Positions 56,016-64,000 of a stretch of 64,000 nt of DNA are shown here, one piece after another. This DNA is from Rhizobium sp. AAP43. Lineage in GTDB: Bacteria; Pseudomonadota; Alphaproteobacteria; Rhizobiales; Rhizobiaceae. Within the stretch, counting starts at the first letter, position 1; each line of letters begins with the position of its first letter. The position numbers and the translations under genes are program-made. The stretch spans positions 62,001-126,000 of the forward strand of contig NZ_LJHS01000026.1 in assembly GCF_001296045.1 (NCBI RefSeq), in the 5' to 3' direction. The notes under the pieces were generated by a model. The model did no database searches. It saw nothing but the letters and a program-made list of their open reading frames with translations, and was not told the origin of the DNA.

Positions 56016-56504
56016 TCAGCGGTAAGGAGCGTCCATCGCAATGTTGCGTGCGATTTCGCGTTCCCAGCGGTCGCCATTGTCCAGCAACCGCGCCTTGTCG
56101 AAATAGAGTTCTTCGCGGGTCTCGGTGGCGAACTCGAAGTTCGGACCTTCGACGATCGCGTCAACCGGGCAAGCTTCCTGGCAGAAGCCGCAATAGATGC
56201 ACTTCACCATGTCGATGTCGTAACGCACCGTCCGGCGGGTGCCGTCGTTGCGGCGCGGGCCGGCCTCGATGGTGATGGCCTGGGCAGGACAGATCGCCTC
56301 GCAGAGCTTGCAGGCGATGCAGCGCTCTTCGCCGTTCGGATAGCGGCGCAGCGCATGCTCGCCGCGGAAACGCGGCGAAACCGGGCCCTTTTCGAACGGA
56401 TAGTTGATCGTCGCTTTCTGCTTGAAGAAGTAACGCATCGACAGGAAGAAGGCGCCGACGAACTCCTTCAGGAAGAGTGAATTGATAGCCTGTGCAATCG
56501 CCAT
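56016..56504 (-). CDS. nuoI: NADH-quinone oxidoreductase subunit I
   Basis: Connects the peripheral and membrane arms of complex I by two 4Fe-4S clusters (N6a, N6b). The 162-residue protein has two CxxCxxCxxxCP motifs: C62, C65, C68, C72 and C102, C105, C108, C112. The N-terminus forms an amphipathic helix. The start at 56504 has a GGAG ribosome-binding site six bases away, favoured over an upstream TTG. nuoH lies 36 bases upstream. Confidence 0.98.
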   Translation of the reverse strand: MAIAQAINSLFLKEFVGAFFLSMRYFFKQKATINYPFEKGPVSPRFRGEHALRRYPNGEERCIACKLCEAICPAQAITIEAGPRRNDGTRRTVRYDIDMVKCIYCGFCQEACPVDAIVEGPNFEFATETREELYFDKARLLDNGDRWEREIARNIAMDAPYR

Positions 56505-56540
56505 CTTATTCTCCAAATCACCGAAACTTCCGGGAGGGCA

Positions 56541-57584
56541 TCACGCCCAACCCATCAGCTTCAGCACGAATGCGGTGATGATGACCATGGCGAGCGAGAT
56601 CGGAAGGAAGACCTTCCAGCCAAGACGCATCAACTGGTCATAGCGGTAGCGCGGAACGAATGCCTTCACCATGGCGAACATGAAGAAGACCAGGCCCGCC
56701 TTGAGAACGAACCAGATGATACCCGGGACCCAGTTCAGGATCGCGATATCGACCGGCGGCAACCACCCTCCAAGGAAGAGGATCGTGGTCAGCGAGCACA
56801 TGAGAACGATGGCCGCATATTCGCCAAGCATGAACATCATGTAGGGCGTCGAGCCGTATTCGACCATGAAGCCGGCAACGAGTTCGGATTCGGCTTCCGG
56901 AAGGTCGAAGGGCGGACGGTTGGTTTCTGCCAGTGCCGAGATGAAGAAGATCACGAACATCGGGAAGAGTGCCAGCCAGTGCCAGTCGAGGAAGGAGGCC
57001 GGAAGGCCCATCATTGTGCCGAGGCCATTGTTTTGGGCAACGACGATGTCGGTGAGGTTTAGCGAACCCACGCACAGCAGAACGGTGACGATCACGAAGC
57101 CCATCGAGACTTCGTAGGACACCATCTGGGCTGCGGAACGCAGCGCACCGAGGAACGGGTACTTCGAGTTCGAAGCCCAGCCACCCATGATGATGCCGTA
57201 GACTTCGAGCGACGAGACGGCAAAGACGAAGAGGATGCCGACATTGATGTTGGCGATCACCCAACCCGCATTCAGCGGAATGACGGCCCAGGTCGCAAGC
57301 GCCAAAGTCACGGCGACGAGCGGCGCCAGCAGGAAGACGCCCTTGTTGGCGCCAGCCGGGATGACCGGCTCCTTGAAGACAAACTTCAACAGGTCGGCGA
57401 AGGACTGGAACAGACCCCAGGGACCCACGACATTCGGGCCGCGGCGCAGCTGGACAGCTGCCCAGATCTTGCGGTCTGCCAACAGGATGTAAGCGATGAA
57501 CACCAGCAGGCAGACGAGCAGCAGCAGCGACTGCCCGATCATGATGGCCGCAGGCCATACATAGGTGGAAACGAAATTATCCAT
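56541..57584 (-). CDS. nuoH: NADH-quinone oxidoreductase subunit H
   Basis: Membrane subunit at the arm junction of complex I; forms part of the quinone site. The 347-residue, eight-helix protein has [26 protein letters not shown] N-terminal loop, [24 protein letters not shown] and the acidic [21 protein letters not shown] loop. It lies 12 bases after nuoG. Confidence 0.98.
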   Translation of the reverse strand: MDNFVSTYVWPAAIMIGQSLLLLVCLLVFIAYILLADRKIWAAVQLRRGPNVVGPWGLFQSFADLLKFVFKEPVIPAGANKGVFLLAPLVAVTLALATWAVIPLNAGWVIANINVGILFVFAVSSLEVYGIIMGGWASNSKYPFLGALRSAAQMVSYEVSMGFVIVTVLLCVGSLNLTDIVVAQNNGLGTMMGLPASFLDWHWLALFPMFVIFFISALAETNRPPFDLPEAESELVAGFMVEYGSTPYMMFMLGEYAAIVLMCSLTTILFLGGWLPPVDIAILNWVPGIIWFVLKAGLVFFMFAMVKAFVPRYRYDQLMRLGWKVFLPISLAMVIITAFVLKLMGWA

Positions 57585-57596
57585 GGTCCCCTGCCC

Positions 57597-59678
57597 TTAC
57601 TCTGCCGCAGCCTTGAAATTGTTGCGGGCCAATGCCGAGCACTCGGCCATGACGGCCGAAGCACGTGCGATCGGGTTCGTCAAATAGAAGTCTTTGATCG
57701 GCGACGCAAACAGAGACTTGCCGATCTTACCGGGTTTTTTCGCCAGTGCGACAATGTCGGCTGCCGGAGACGTAGCGATCTGGTCGACTGCAGCAAAATG
57801 TGGCTGCTGCTCATAGAGCGCGGCGCGCAGTTGCGACAGCGAATCGAAGGGTAGCTTCTTGCCGAGCACGTCGGAAAGCGCACGCAGGATCGCCCAGTCT
57901 TCACGAGCTTCACCCGGCGCAAAACCGGCGCGATTGCCCATCTGGACGCGGCCTTCTGTATTGACCCAGGTGCCCGACTTTTCGGTATAGGTCGCACCCG
58001 GCAGGATGACGTCGGCGTGATGCGCCCCGTTGTCACCATGGCTGCCGATATAGACGACGCACTTGGCGGTTTTGGCAGAGAAGTCCAGTTCGTCAGCGCC
58101 GAGCAGGAAGACGACGTCAAGCGACGACAGCATATCACCTGCAGCGACCGCGCCCTCGCCCGGCACGAAGCCAAGGTCAAGACCGCCAACGCGGGATGCT
58201 GCCGTGTGCAGGACGCAGAAGCCGTTCCACTCTTCGGACACGGCCCCGACATCTGCTGCAAGCTTTGCAACATTGGAAAGAACAGCCTTGCCGTCAGCAC
58301 CCGTCAACGCGCCCTGGCCGACGATAATCAGCGGGTTCTTGGCTGCCCTCAGCGTCTCGGCAAAGTTGTTCTTGCCGGATACGAGATCCGAAAGCGTATC
58401 AGCCCCGGCGCCGAGATAGTCATAGGGGTAACGCAGCTCGCCGCCTTCACCGATTACACCGATCGGCAAACCGCCGCGGCGCCAGCGCTTGCGGATGCGG
58501 GCGTTCAGCACGGCCGCCTCATAGCGTGGGTTCGCACCGACGATGAGAATTGCGTCAGCCGATTCAATGCCTTCGATGCCAGCGTTAAACAGGTATGTCG
58601 AGCGGCCGAGCGACGGATCAAGTGCCGTCCCATCCTGGCGACAGTCGGTATTCGACGAACCGAGTGCATTGACGAGTGACTTCAGCGCAAAGATTTCTTC
58701 GACCGAAGCGAGGTCACCGGCGACGGCACCGATCTTGTCAGCAGAGGTGGCAGCAACAGCGGACTTGATTGCGGCAAAGGCTTCAGCCCAGGAGGCTGCC
58801 TGCAGGCGGCCATCCTTCTTCACGTATGGACGGTCGAGACGCTGGGTCTTCAGGCCATCCCAGATGAAGCGGGTCTTGTCGGAGATCCACTCTTCGTTGA
58901 TCTCCTCGTTGACGCGCGGCATGATGCGCATGACTTCGCGGCCACGCGTGTCGACGCGGATCGCAGAGCCGAGCGCGTCCATCACGTCAATCGATTCGGT
59001 CTTGTTGAGTTCCCACGGACGGGCGGTGAAGGCGAAGGGCTTGGAGGTCAGCGCGCCGACCGGGCAGAGGTCAACGACATTGCCCTGGAGCTCCGACGTC
59101 ATCGCCTGCTCGAGATAGGTGGTGATCTCGGCGTCTTCGCCACGGCCGATCAGGCCGAGTTCGGCAATACCGGCAACTTCGGTGGTAAAGCGGACGCAGC
59201 GCGTGCAGTGGATGCAGCGGTTCATCACGGTCTTGACCAGCGGTCCGATATACTTGTCTTCGACGGCGCGCTTGTTTTCCGTGTAGCGCGAGCTGTCGAT
59301 ACCGAAGGCCATGGCCTGGTCCTGCAGGTCGCATTCGCCGCCCTGGTCGCAGATCGGGCAATCCAGCGGATGGTTGATCAGCAGGAATTCCATCACGCCT
59401 TCGCGGGCCTTCTTGACCATCGGCGTGTTGGTGAAGACTTCAGCCAGTTCACCGTTCGGGCCGCCGCGGATATCGCGCACGCCCATGGCGCAGGATGCTG
59501 CCGGCTTTGGCGGGCCGCCCTTCACCTCGACAAGGCACATGCGGCAATTGCCGGCGACCGACAGCCGTTCGTGGAAACAAAAGCGCGGAACTTCAGCGCC
59601 GGCTTCCTCGCACGCCTGCAGCAGCGTGAAATGATCCGGAACCTCGATCTCTTTGCCGTCGACCTTCAGCTTTGCCAT
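57597..59678 (-). CDS. nuoG: NADH-quinone oxidoreductase subunit G
   Basis: Largest peripheral subunit of complex I with a 2Fe-2S cluster and 4Fe-4S clusters of the electron wire. The 693-residue protein has 2Fe-2S ligands C34, C45, C48, C62, then the HxxCxxC-type motif in [17 protein letters not shown] and the [10 protein letters not shown] motif near 145-155, followed by a large molybdopterin-oxidoreductase-like domain without cofactor. It is shorter than the E. coli protein, as is typical for alphaproteobacterial/mitochondrial NuoG. An intergenic hairpin lies upstream. Confidence 0.98.
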   Translation of the reverse strand: MAKLKVDGKEIEVPDHFTLLQACEEAGAEVPRFCFHERLSVAGNCRMCLVEVKGGPPKPAASCAMGVRDIRGGPNGELAEVFTNTPMVKKAREGVMEFLLINHPLDCPICDQGGECDLQDQAMAFGIDSSRYTENKRAVEDKYIGPLVKTVMNRCIHCTRCVRFTTEVAGIAELGLIGRGEDAEITTYLEQAMTSELQGNVVDLCPVGALTSKPFAFTARPWELNKTESIDVMDALGSAIRVDTRGREVMRIMPRVNEEINEEWISDKTRFIWDGLKTQRLDRPYVKKDGRLQAASWAEAFAAIKSAVAATSADKIGAVAGDLASVEEIFALKSLVNALGSSNTDCRQDGTALDPSLGRSTYLFNAGIEGIESADAILIVGANPRYEAAVLNARIRKRWRRGGLPIGVIGEGGELRYPYDYLGAGADTLSDLVSGKNNFAETLRAAKNPLIIVGQGALTGADGKAVLSNVAKLAADVGAVSEEWNGFCVLHTAASRVGGLDLGFVPGEGAVAAGDMLSSLDVVFLLGADELDFSAKTAKCVVYIGSHGDNGAHHADVILPGATYTEKSGTWVNTEGRVQMGNRAGFAPGEAREDWAILRALSDVLGKKLPFDSLSQLRAALYEQQPHFAAVDQIATSPAADIVALAKKPGKIGKSLFASPIKDFYLTNPIARASAVMAECSALARNNFKAAAE

Positions 59679-59740
59679 ATTCGCCTTCCTGCCTCACGCT
59701 TCCGCGTATATCCCCGTGGCACTTCCGCCCCGGTTGGCCA

Positions 59741-59764
59741 ATTGTGGTCGAGCCCGACCACAAT
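59741..59764. repeat. intercistronic hairpin between the HhH gene and nuoG
   Basis: ATTGTGGTCG / CGACCACAAT, a perfect 10-bp stem with an AGCC loop, in the 145-base gap. No T-run follows. It may be a processing or stability element within the nuo mRNA. Confidence 0.65.
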
Positions 59765-59823
59765 CCGCCCGTTTTATCCCATCAAGTCCGGCTTACCGCA
59801 TCCCGCGCAGCCAGACCCTAAAC

Positions 59824-60534
59824 TCAACTGCCTGAGCGGACCTTACGTGACTTGGCCGAGCCGATAACCAGCCGACGCGCCTGTCCTGTCCAATCATCCC
59901 GCAGGGCCCGGCCATCAAGGCCCAGCTCCGCGTCCAGCGCCGCCAGCGCCTTGTCATCCAGGTCGACCAGATCCTGAAAGCGGGCAATCCCCCTGCCCTT
60001 CAGAAGCTGTTCAATCTTTGGCCCGATCCCATCGATCTTCTTCAGATCGTCAGCCTTGCCACCCGTCTTCTTCGACGTCGACACCTTCTTCGGTGCCGAT
60101 GCCTCGTTCGGCGATCGATCCGGCACAGATGCCATAGCATCTCCCTGCCGGACCTTCGGCTTCGCCTTTGCTGGCGCTGCCTTTGGCTTCACCGTGACCG
60201 CTTTCTCAGCCTTGGGCTCCGTCGCCGACTTCACAGCGGTCGCCGGAACCTGCGTCTCCTTCTCAACCTCTGCCGGGGAACGCCCAACGGCATCAGCGGC
60301 CTTCCGCTCTTCCTCAAGCTGGCGTGCCAGCTGGCCAGTCACTTCCATCGCCCCCTGCAGCGAGCCCAGCCAAAACCGGCTCATCTGCGTTGCCATGGAA
60401 AGGCCGAAGGCGGTTGCGGCGGCAATCGTTGCCGCCGGGTTGTTCATCAGCGCATCAAGACCTTCGGGCGGCCGAGCGGGTTCAGCCGGTCTATCCGGCC
60501 CCTTGTCCCCGCTCTTGTCCGAAGAGCCTGCCAT
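59824..60534 (-). CDS. helix-hairpin-helix protein of the nuo operon (21 kDa NADH dehydrogenase-associated type)
   Basis: A 236-residue protein found between nuoF and nuoG in rhizobia, sometimes labelled NADH-ubiquinone dehydrogenase. It has an N-terminal acidic/Pro-rich stretch, a phasin-like or amphipathic segment (about 34-70; NPAATIAAATAFGLSMATQ), a long charged Ala/Lys/Pro linker (85-160) and a C-terminal HhH domain (161-225; DDLKKIDGIGPKIEQLLKG) that is repeated in the C-terminus of NuoE. The start at 60534 lies 14 bases after the nuoF stop. Role in complex I is unproven. Confidence 0.82.
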   Translation of the reverse strand: MAGSSDKSGDKGPDRPAEPARPPEGLDALMNNPAATIAAATAFGLSMATQMSRFWLGSLQGAMEVTGQLARQLEEERKAADAVGRSPAEVEKETQVPATAVKSATEPKAEKAVTVKPKAAPAKAKPKVRQGDAMASVPDRSPNEASAPKKVSTSKKTGGKADDLKKIDGIGPKIEQLLKGRGIARFQDLVDLDDKALAALDAELGLDGRALRDDWTGQARRLVIGSAKSRKVRSGS

Positions 60535-60547
60535 TGCCCCCGATCCC

Positions 60548-61852
60548 TTACTCTGCCGCTTCCATGACGACGCCGTGGGCGATCGCATTGCGCGTATACT
60601 GGTCGATGCGCGCCTCGATCTCCGGACGGAAATTGCGGATAAGGCCCTGGATTGGCCAGGCAGCCGCATCGCCGAGCGCACAGATCGTGTGGCCCTCGAT
60701 CTGCTTGGTCACCTGGAACAGCATGTCGATTTCACGCTTCTGGGCATTGCCCTTCACCATGCGCTCCATGACACGCATCATCCAGCCCGTGCCTTCACGG
60801 CATGGCGTGCACTGGCCGCAGCTCTCATGCTTGAAGAAGGCTGAAATGCGCCAGATCGCCTTGATGATGTCCGTGGACTTGTCCATGACGATCATGCCGC
60901 CGGTGCCGAAGGACGACTTCACTTCGCGCAGACCGTCGAAGTCGAGCACGACATCCATCATGTCCTCTGCCTTGACGACCGGGCAGGATGCACCACCCGG
61001 GATGACGGCGAGCAGATTGTCCCATCCCCCGCGGATACCACCGGCATGCTTTTCGATCATTTCGCGGAAGGTGATGCCCATGCTTTCCTCAACCGTGCAG
61101 GGACGGTTGACGTGGCCGGAGATCATGAACAGCTTCGTGCCGACATTGTTCGGGCGACCGAAGGACGAGAACCAGCCGGCGCCACGGCGCAGGATGGTCG
61201 GCGTCACAGCAATCGATTCGACGTTGTTGACCGTCGTCGGGCAGCCATAGAGACCCATGTTCGCCGGGAATGGCGGCTTCAGGCGCGGCTGGCCCTTCTT
61301 GCCCTCCAGACTTTCGAGCAATGCTGTTTCTTCACCGCAGATATAAGCGCCGGCACCATGGTGGACATAGATGTCGATGTCGTAGCCGAGCTTGTTGTTC
61401 TTGCCGAGGAGGCCTGCGTCATAGCACTCGTCGATTGCCGCCTGCAGAGCCTCACGCTCGCGCATGAACTCGCCACGCACATAGATATAGGCTGCATGCG
61501 CGCCCATGGCGAAGGACGCGATTACGCAGCCTTCAATCAGCGTGTGCGGATCGTGGCGCAGAATGTCGCGGTCCTTGCAAGTACCGGGTTCGGATTCATC
61601 GGCATTGACCACGAGGTAATGCGGACGGCCATCTGATTCCTTCGGCATGAAGGACCACTTCAAGCCCGTCGGGAAGCCGGCGCCGCCGCGGCCGCGCAGA
61701 CCCGAATTCTTGACCTCGTTGATGATCCAGTCGCGACCCTTTTCGAGGATCTGCTTGGTACCATCCCAGTGGCCGCGCGCCATGGCACCCTTCAGGGACT
61801 TGTCCTTGAGGCCATAGATGTTGGTAAAGATGCGATCCTGATCCTTCAACAT
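60548..61852 (-). CDS. nuoF: NADH-quinone oxidoreductase subunit F
   Basis: NADH-oxidising subunit of complex I with FMN and 4Fe-4S cluster N3. The 434-residue protein has the nucleotide/FMN motif [16 protein letters not shown] near 50-65, the [14 protein letters not shown] segment, the [19 protein letters not shown] motif, and the cluster ligands [12 protein letters not shown] near 345-360 plus a later cysteine (TICALGD). It lies 13 bases after nuoE. Confidence 0.98.
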   Translation of the reverse strand: MLKDQDRIFTNIYGLKDKSLKGAMARGHWDGTKQILEKGRDWIINEVKNSGLRGRGGAGFPTGLKWSFMPKESDGRPHYLVVNADESEPGTCKDRDILRHDPHTLIEGCVIASFAMGAHAAYIYVRGEFMREREALQAAIDECYDAGLLGKNNKLGYDIDIYVHHGAGAYICGEETALLESLEGKKGQPRLKPPFPANMGLYGCPTTVNNVESIAVTPTILRRGAGWFSSFGRPNNVGTKLFMISGHVNRPCTVEESMGITFREMIEKHAGGIRGGWDNLLAVIPGGASCPVVKAEDMMDVVLDFDGLREVKSSFGTGGMIVMDKSTDIIKAIWRISAFFKHESCGQCTPCREGTGWMMRVMERMVKGNAQKREIDMLFQVTKQIEGHTICALGDAAAWPIQGLIRNFRPEIEARIDQYTRNAIAHGVVMEAAE

Positions 61853-61865
61853 GTCTCTCTACCCC

Positions 61866-62972
61866 TTAGCGCGGCTTCTTGCCGAAGACTTTGATGTATT
61901 CAGCTTCGCCACCCTTGGCGAGCGCCTTGGCCTGCTTGACCCAGTCGTCCCGCTCAATGCGGCCGGCGAACTTCAGGTAGGTATCCACCCACTCGCGTTC
62001 CGCCTTCTTCCACTTGGCGACCTGCTCGAACGTGTAGATTCCAAGACCGTTCAGCGTTGCCTCGATCTTCGGACCGACGCCCGAGATCATTTTTAGATCG
62101 TCCGGCGTTGCGGGGCGCTCGATCCCAGCAGGACGGTTCTTTTCGTCAGCAACCGAGGCGGTCTCAACGGGACGAGCCGTATCGGCATTGCCACCTTCAA
62201 CCTTGGCATTTTCCGCCGCAGCCTTTTTGGCTGTTGCCGGCGTCTTCAGCCTCTTGTCAGTCTCAGGCGCATCCGTCACGGGCTTTGCAGCGTTAGCCGG
62301 CGGCACTGAAGGTGCTGCAGCCCGAGCCGCGTCAGCGTGGTCGCTAAAGCGAATCGGCTGGATTTCATCCGTCAGCGCGATCGGGCCACCGACGGGTGCA
62401 GAATGGATACGGTCGATCTGCGGACCCGGCTTGATGTCGGAGCCTTTGCCTGCGGCGAAACGGTCGATGATGTGCTCGAGCTGGGTCGGCGTCAGATCTT
62501 CATAGGCGTCCTTGAAGATCATGACCATCGGCGCGTTGACGCAGGCGCCCTGACATTCGACCTCTTCCCAGGACAAAGTGCCCTCAGCATTGCGCTCGAA
62601 GGGCTCGGCATGAATCTTGGACTTGCACACATGGATCAGATCTTCCGCGCCGCGCAGCATGCAGGGGGTGGTGCCACAGACCTGAATATGCGCGCGCGTG
62701 CCGATCGGACGCAGCTGGAACTGGGTGTAGAAGGTCGCGACCTCGAGGACACGGATATAGGCCATGTCGAGCATTTCGGCGACGAATTCTATCGCCGCCT
62801 TGGTCACCCAGCCATCCTGCTCCTGTGCACGCATCAACAGCGGAATGACCGCCGATTGCTGGCGGCCCGCCGGATACTTGCGAATGGTGGCTTCAGCCCA
62901 GGCGGCATTTTCCGCATTGAAGGAAAAGCCTGCCGGCTGGAATTGCTCTTCGGCTAGTCGACGAACGGACAT
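61866..62972 (-). CDS. nuoE: NADH-quinone oxidoreductase subunit E with HhH extension
   Basis: 2Fe-2S (N1a) subunit of the NADH module of complex I. The core (about 15-175) has cluster ligands C99, C104, C140 and C144 (VCGTTPCMLRG and CQGACVNAPM). The 368-residue length is about double the E. coli subunit: a disordered Ala/Thr/Lys linker (about 210-285) and a C-terminal HhH domain (291-355; DDLKMISGVGPKIEATLNG) follow. The same domain occurs in the protein encoded between nuoF and nuoG. The extension is typical of rhizobia; its role is unknown. Confidence 0.97.
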   Translation of the reverse strand: MSVRRLAEEQFQPAGFSFNAENAAWAEATIRKYPAGRQQSAVIPLLMRAQEQDGWVTKAAIEFVAEMLDMAYIRVLEVATFYTQFQLRPIGTRAHIQVCGTTPCMLRGAEDLIHVCKSKIHAEPFERNAEGTLSWEEVECQGACVNAPMVMIFKDAYEDLTPTQLEHIIDRFAAGKGSDIKPGPQIDRIHSAPVGGPIALTDEIQPIRFSDHADAARAAAPSVPPANAAKPVTDAPETDKRLKTPATAKKAAAENAKVEGGNADTARPVETASVADEKNRPAGIERPATPDDLKMISGVGPKIEATLNGLGIYTFEQVAKWKKAEREWVDTYLKFAGRIERDDWVKQAKALAKGGEAEYIKVFGKKPR

Positions 62973-62990
62973 ACTTCCTCACGCCTTGTC

Positions 62991-63236
62991 TCAGTTTATG
63001 GAACCACACCGCGTATTCGTCACATTGGCGAATTCGCAGGCATAGGCCGAATTGTCTTTCTGCAGGAACACGAAGAGCTTGGACCCAGTCCAGGTCGAAC
63101 TCTTGATCTCATATCCCTGCGCGATGAGCTTTTCCATCGTGGATGACGATGTTGTCGACGTCAGAGCGGTCTGATCCTCGGCCACCGCCTGGGTGGCCAT
63201 GAGACAGATGACAGTGGCGGCGACAAGCTTCAGCAT
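62991..63236 (-). CDS. small secreted protein within the nuo operon
   Basis: An 81-residue protein with a signal peptide (about 1-19; cleavage near AVA-ED) and a mature part with two cysteines (AYACEFANVTNTRCGS) that could form a disulfide. No family is recognised. Its ATG overlaps the nuoD stop codon (TGATG) and it ends 18 bases before nuoE, so it is translated as part of the operon. That a periplasmic protein is encoded here is unusual. Confidence 0.8.
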   Translation of the reverse strand: MLKLVAATVICLMATQAVAEDQTALTSTTSSSTMEKLIAQGYEIKSSTWTGSKLFVFLQKDNSAYACEFANVTNTRCGSIN

Positions 63237-64000
63237 CAGCGGTCAACTTCCCCGAACACGATGTCGAGCGATCCGAGGATCGCCGAAACGTCGGCCAGCT
63301 GATGACCGCGGCACAGGAAATCCATCGCCTGCAGATGCGCATACCCCGGAGCGCGGATCTTGCAGCGATAAGGCTTATTGGTGCCGTCGGAGACCAGATA
63401 GACGCCAAACTCGCCCTTCGGCGCTTCAACGGCGGCATAAACCTCACCGGCCGGCACGTGATAACCTTCCGTGTAGAGCTTGAAGTGGTGAATCAGACCT
63501 TCCATCGAGCGCTTCATCTCGCCACGCTTCGGCGGAACGACCTTGCCGTCCAGCGATGAAACCGGTCCGGTCTTGGCATCACCCAGCAGGCGATTGACGC
63601 ACTGCTTCATGATCCTCACCGACTCACGCATTTCGAACATGCGGATCAGGTAGCGATCGTAGCAGTCACCGTTCTTGCCGACCATGATATCGAAGTCCAT
63701 GTCGGCATAGCACTCGTAAGGCTGCGACTTGCGCAGATCCCAGGCAGCGCCGGACCCACGGACCATGACGCCGGAGAAGCCCCAGGCCCAGCAATCTTCC
63801 AAGCTGACGACGCCGATATCGACGTTACGCTGCTTGAAAATGCGGTTGCCCGTCAGGAGGTCGTCGATATCGTTGAGCTTTTCCGGGAACTGGTCGCACC
63901 ACTTGCCGATATCTTCGACCAGCTGATGCGGCAGATCCTGGTGAACGCCGCCCGGACGGACAAAGGCTGCGTGCATGCGCGCGCCGGACGCGCGCTCATA
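63236..64000 (-). CDS. nuoD: NADH-quinone oxidoreductase subunit D (5' end outside the window)
   Basis: 49 kDa-type subunit of complex I that, with NuoB, forms the quinone-binding site. The window carries about 254 C-terminal residues, beginning [18 protein letters not shown] and continuing through [19 protein letters not shown] and [15 protein letters not shown] to the typical ending DIVFGEVDR. The N-terminal third is outside. The frame is open through the window edge. Stop overlaps the secreted-protein start. Confidence 0.97.
   Translation of the reverse strand, partial: YERASGARMHAAFVRPGGVHQDLPHQLVEDIGKWCDQFPEKLNDIDDLLTGNRIFKQRNVDIGVVSLEDCWAWGFSGVMVRGSGAAWDLRKSQPYECYADMDFDIMVGKNGDCYDRYLIRMFEMRESVRIMKQCVNRLLGDAKTGPVSSLDGKVVPPKRGEMKRSMEGLIHHFKLYTEGYHVPAGEVYAAVEAPKGEFGVYLVSDGTNKPYRCKIRAPGYAHLQAMDFLCRGHQLADVSAILGSLDIVFGEVDR

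Noticed and set aside
1..64000. CRISPR arrays, insertion sequences, prophage genes, tRNA or rRNA genes
   Set aside because: None was recognised on reading; no direct-repeat arrays, transposase motifs or cloverleaf-like sequences were seen. A dedicated tRNA scan was not possible.

Overview
The window looks like a chromosomal segment of an alphaproteobacterium of the order Hyphomicrobiales (Rhizobiales), most likely Rhizobiaceae (Rhizobium, Agrobacterium, Sinorhizobium or Ciceribacter-like). Evidence is the high GC content, the gene orders aroQ-accB-accC-aat, pyrB-pyrC'-plsY-dprA-topA-rnr, divK-pleD and proS-lolC-lolD, and alphaproteobacterial traits: a complex I NDUFA12 homologue, a DUF2155 protein, a short ProRS, LexA boxes of the GTTC-N7-GTTC type and two sRNA loci in positions known from Sinorhizobium meliloti. 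Genus cannot be fixed from this sequence alone.

Layout. 1-4.9 kb: a truncated PLP aminotransferase, a DsbA-like oxidoreductase, then aroQ, accB, accC and aat. 5.0-6.9 kb: a probable accessory insert with a stand-alone RNA ligase-like protein, a VOC protein and a small gene behind a LexA box. 7-18.7 kb: housekeeping and small genes (DUF2155, NDUFA12, four GNAT acetyltransferases, gatB, a YjhX-type protein, gatA, gatC, a UPF0173 hydrolase, a PhnA-like protein, ruvX, an AEC transporter). 18.6-30.5 kb: aidB-type dehydrogenase, then the plus-strand run pyrB, inactive dihydroorotase, plsY, dprA, topA, rnr, DUF983. 30.7-38.8 kb: MFS transporter, rpmG, an EcpR1-like sRNA, pleD and divK, DUF3572, dinB, a YoaK-type protein and an L,D-transpeptidase. 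38.8-46 kb, minus strand: dnaE, an unannotated 28-codon SOS-type membrane peptide gene, lolD, lolC, proS. 46-64 kb: an alpha-r9-like sRNA, DUF1467, methylmalonyl-CoA epimerase, RNase J, birA and the nuo operon from nuoN back to a truncated nuoD, including two non-canonical members.

Functional links. accB/accC need biotin attached by birA, which lies at the end of the nuo operon. Complex I genes fill the last 14 kb and an accessory subunit (NDUFA12) lies at 8 kb. DNA replication and repair are well represented (dnaE, dinB, ruvX, topA, dprA, aidB). Three GTTC-N7-GTTC LexA sites lie upstream of dinB, of a 79-residue protein of unknown function, and of the 28-residue predicted membrane peptide. 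The last resembles Caulobacter SidA in size, predicted topology and regulation, and is the most interesting observation here.

Limits. All calls come from reading the sequence. No similarity search, RNA folding or transmembrane prediction was run, and sRNA identities rest partly on remembered synteny. No tRNA, rRNA, CRISPR array, insertion sequence or prophage was recognised.
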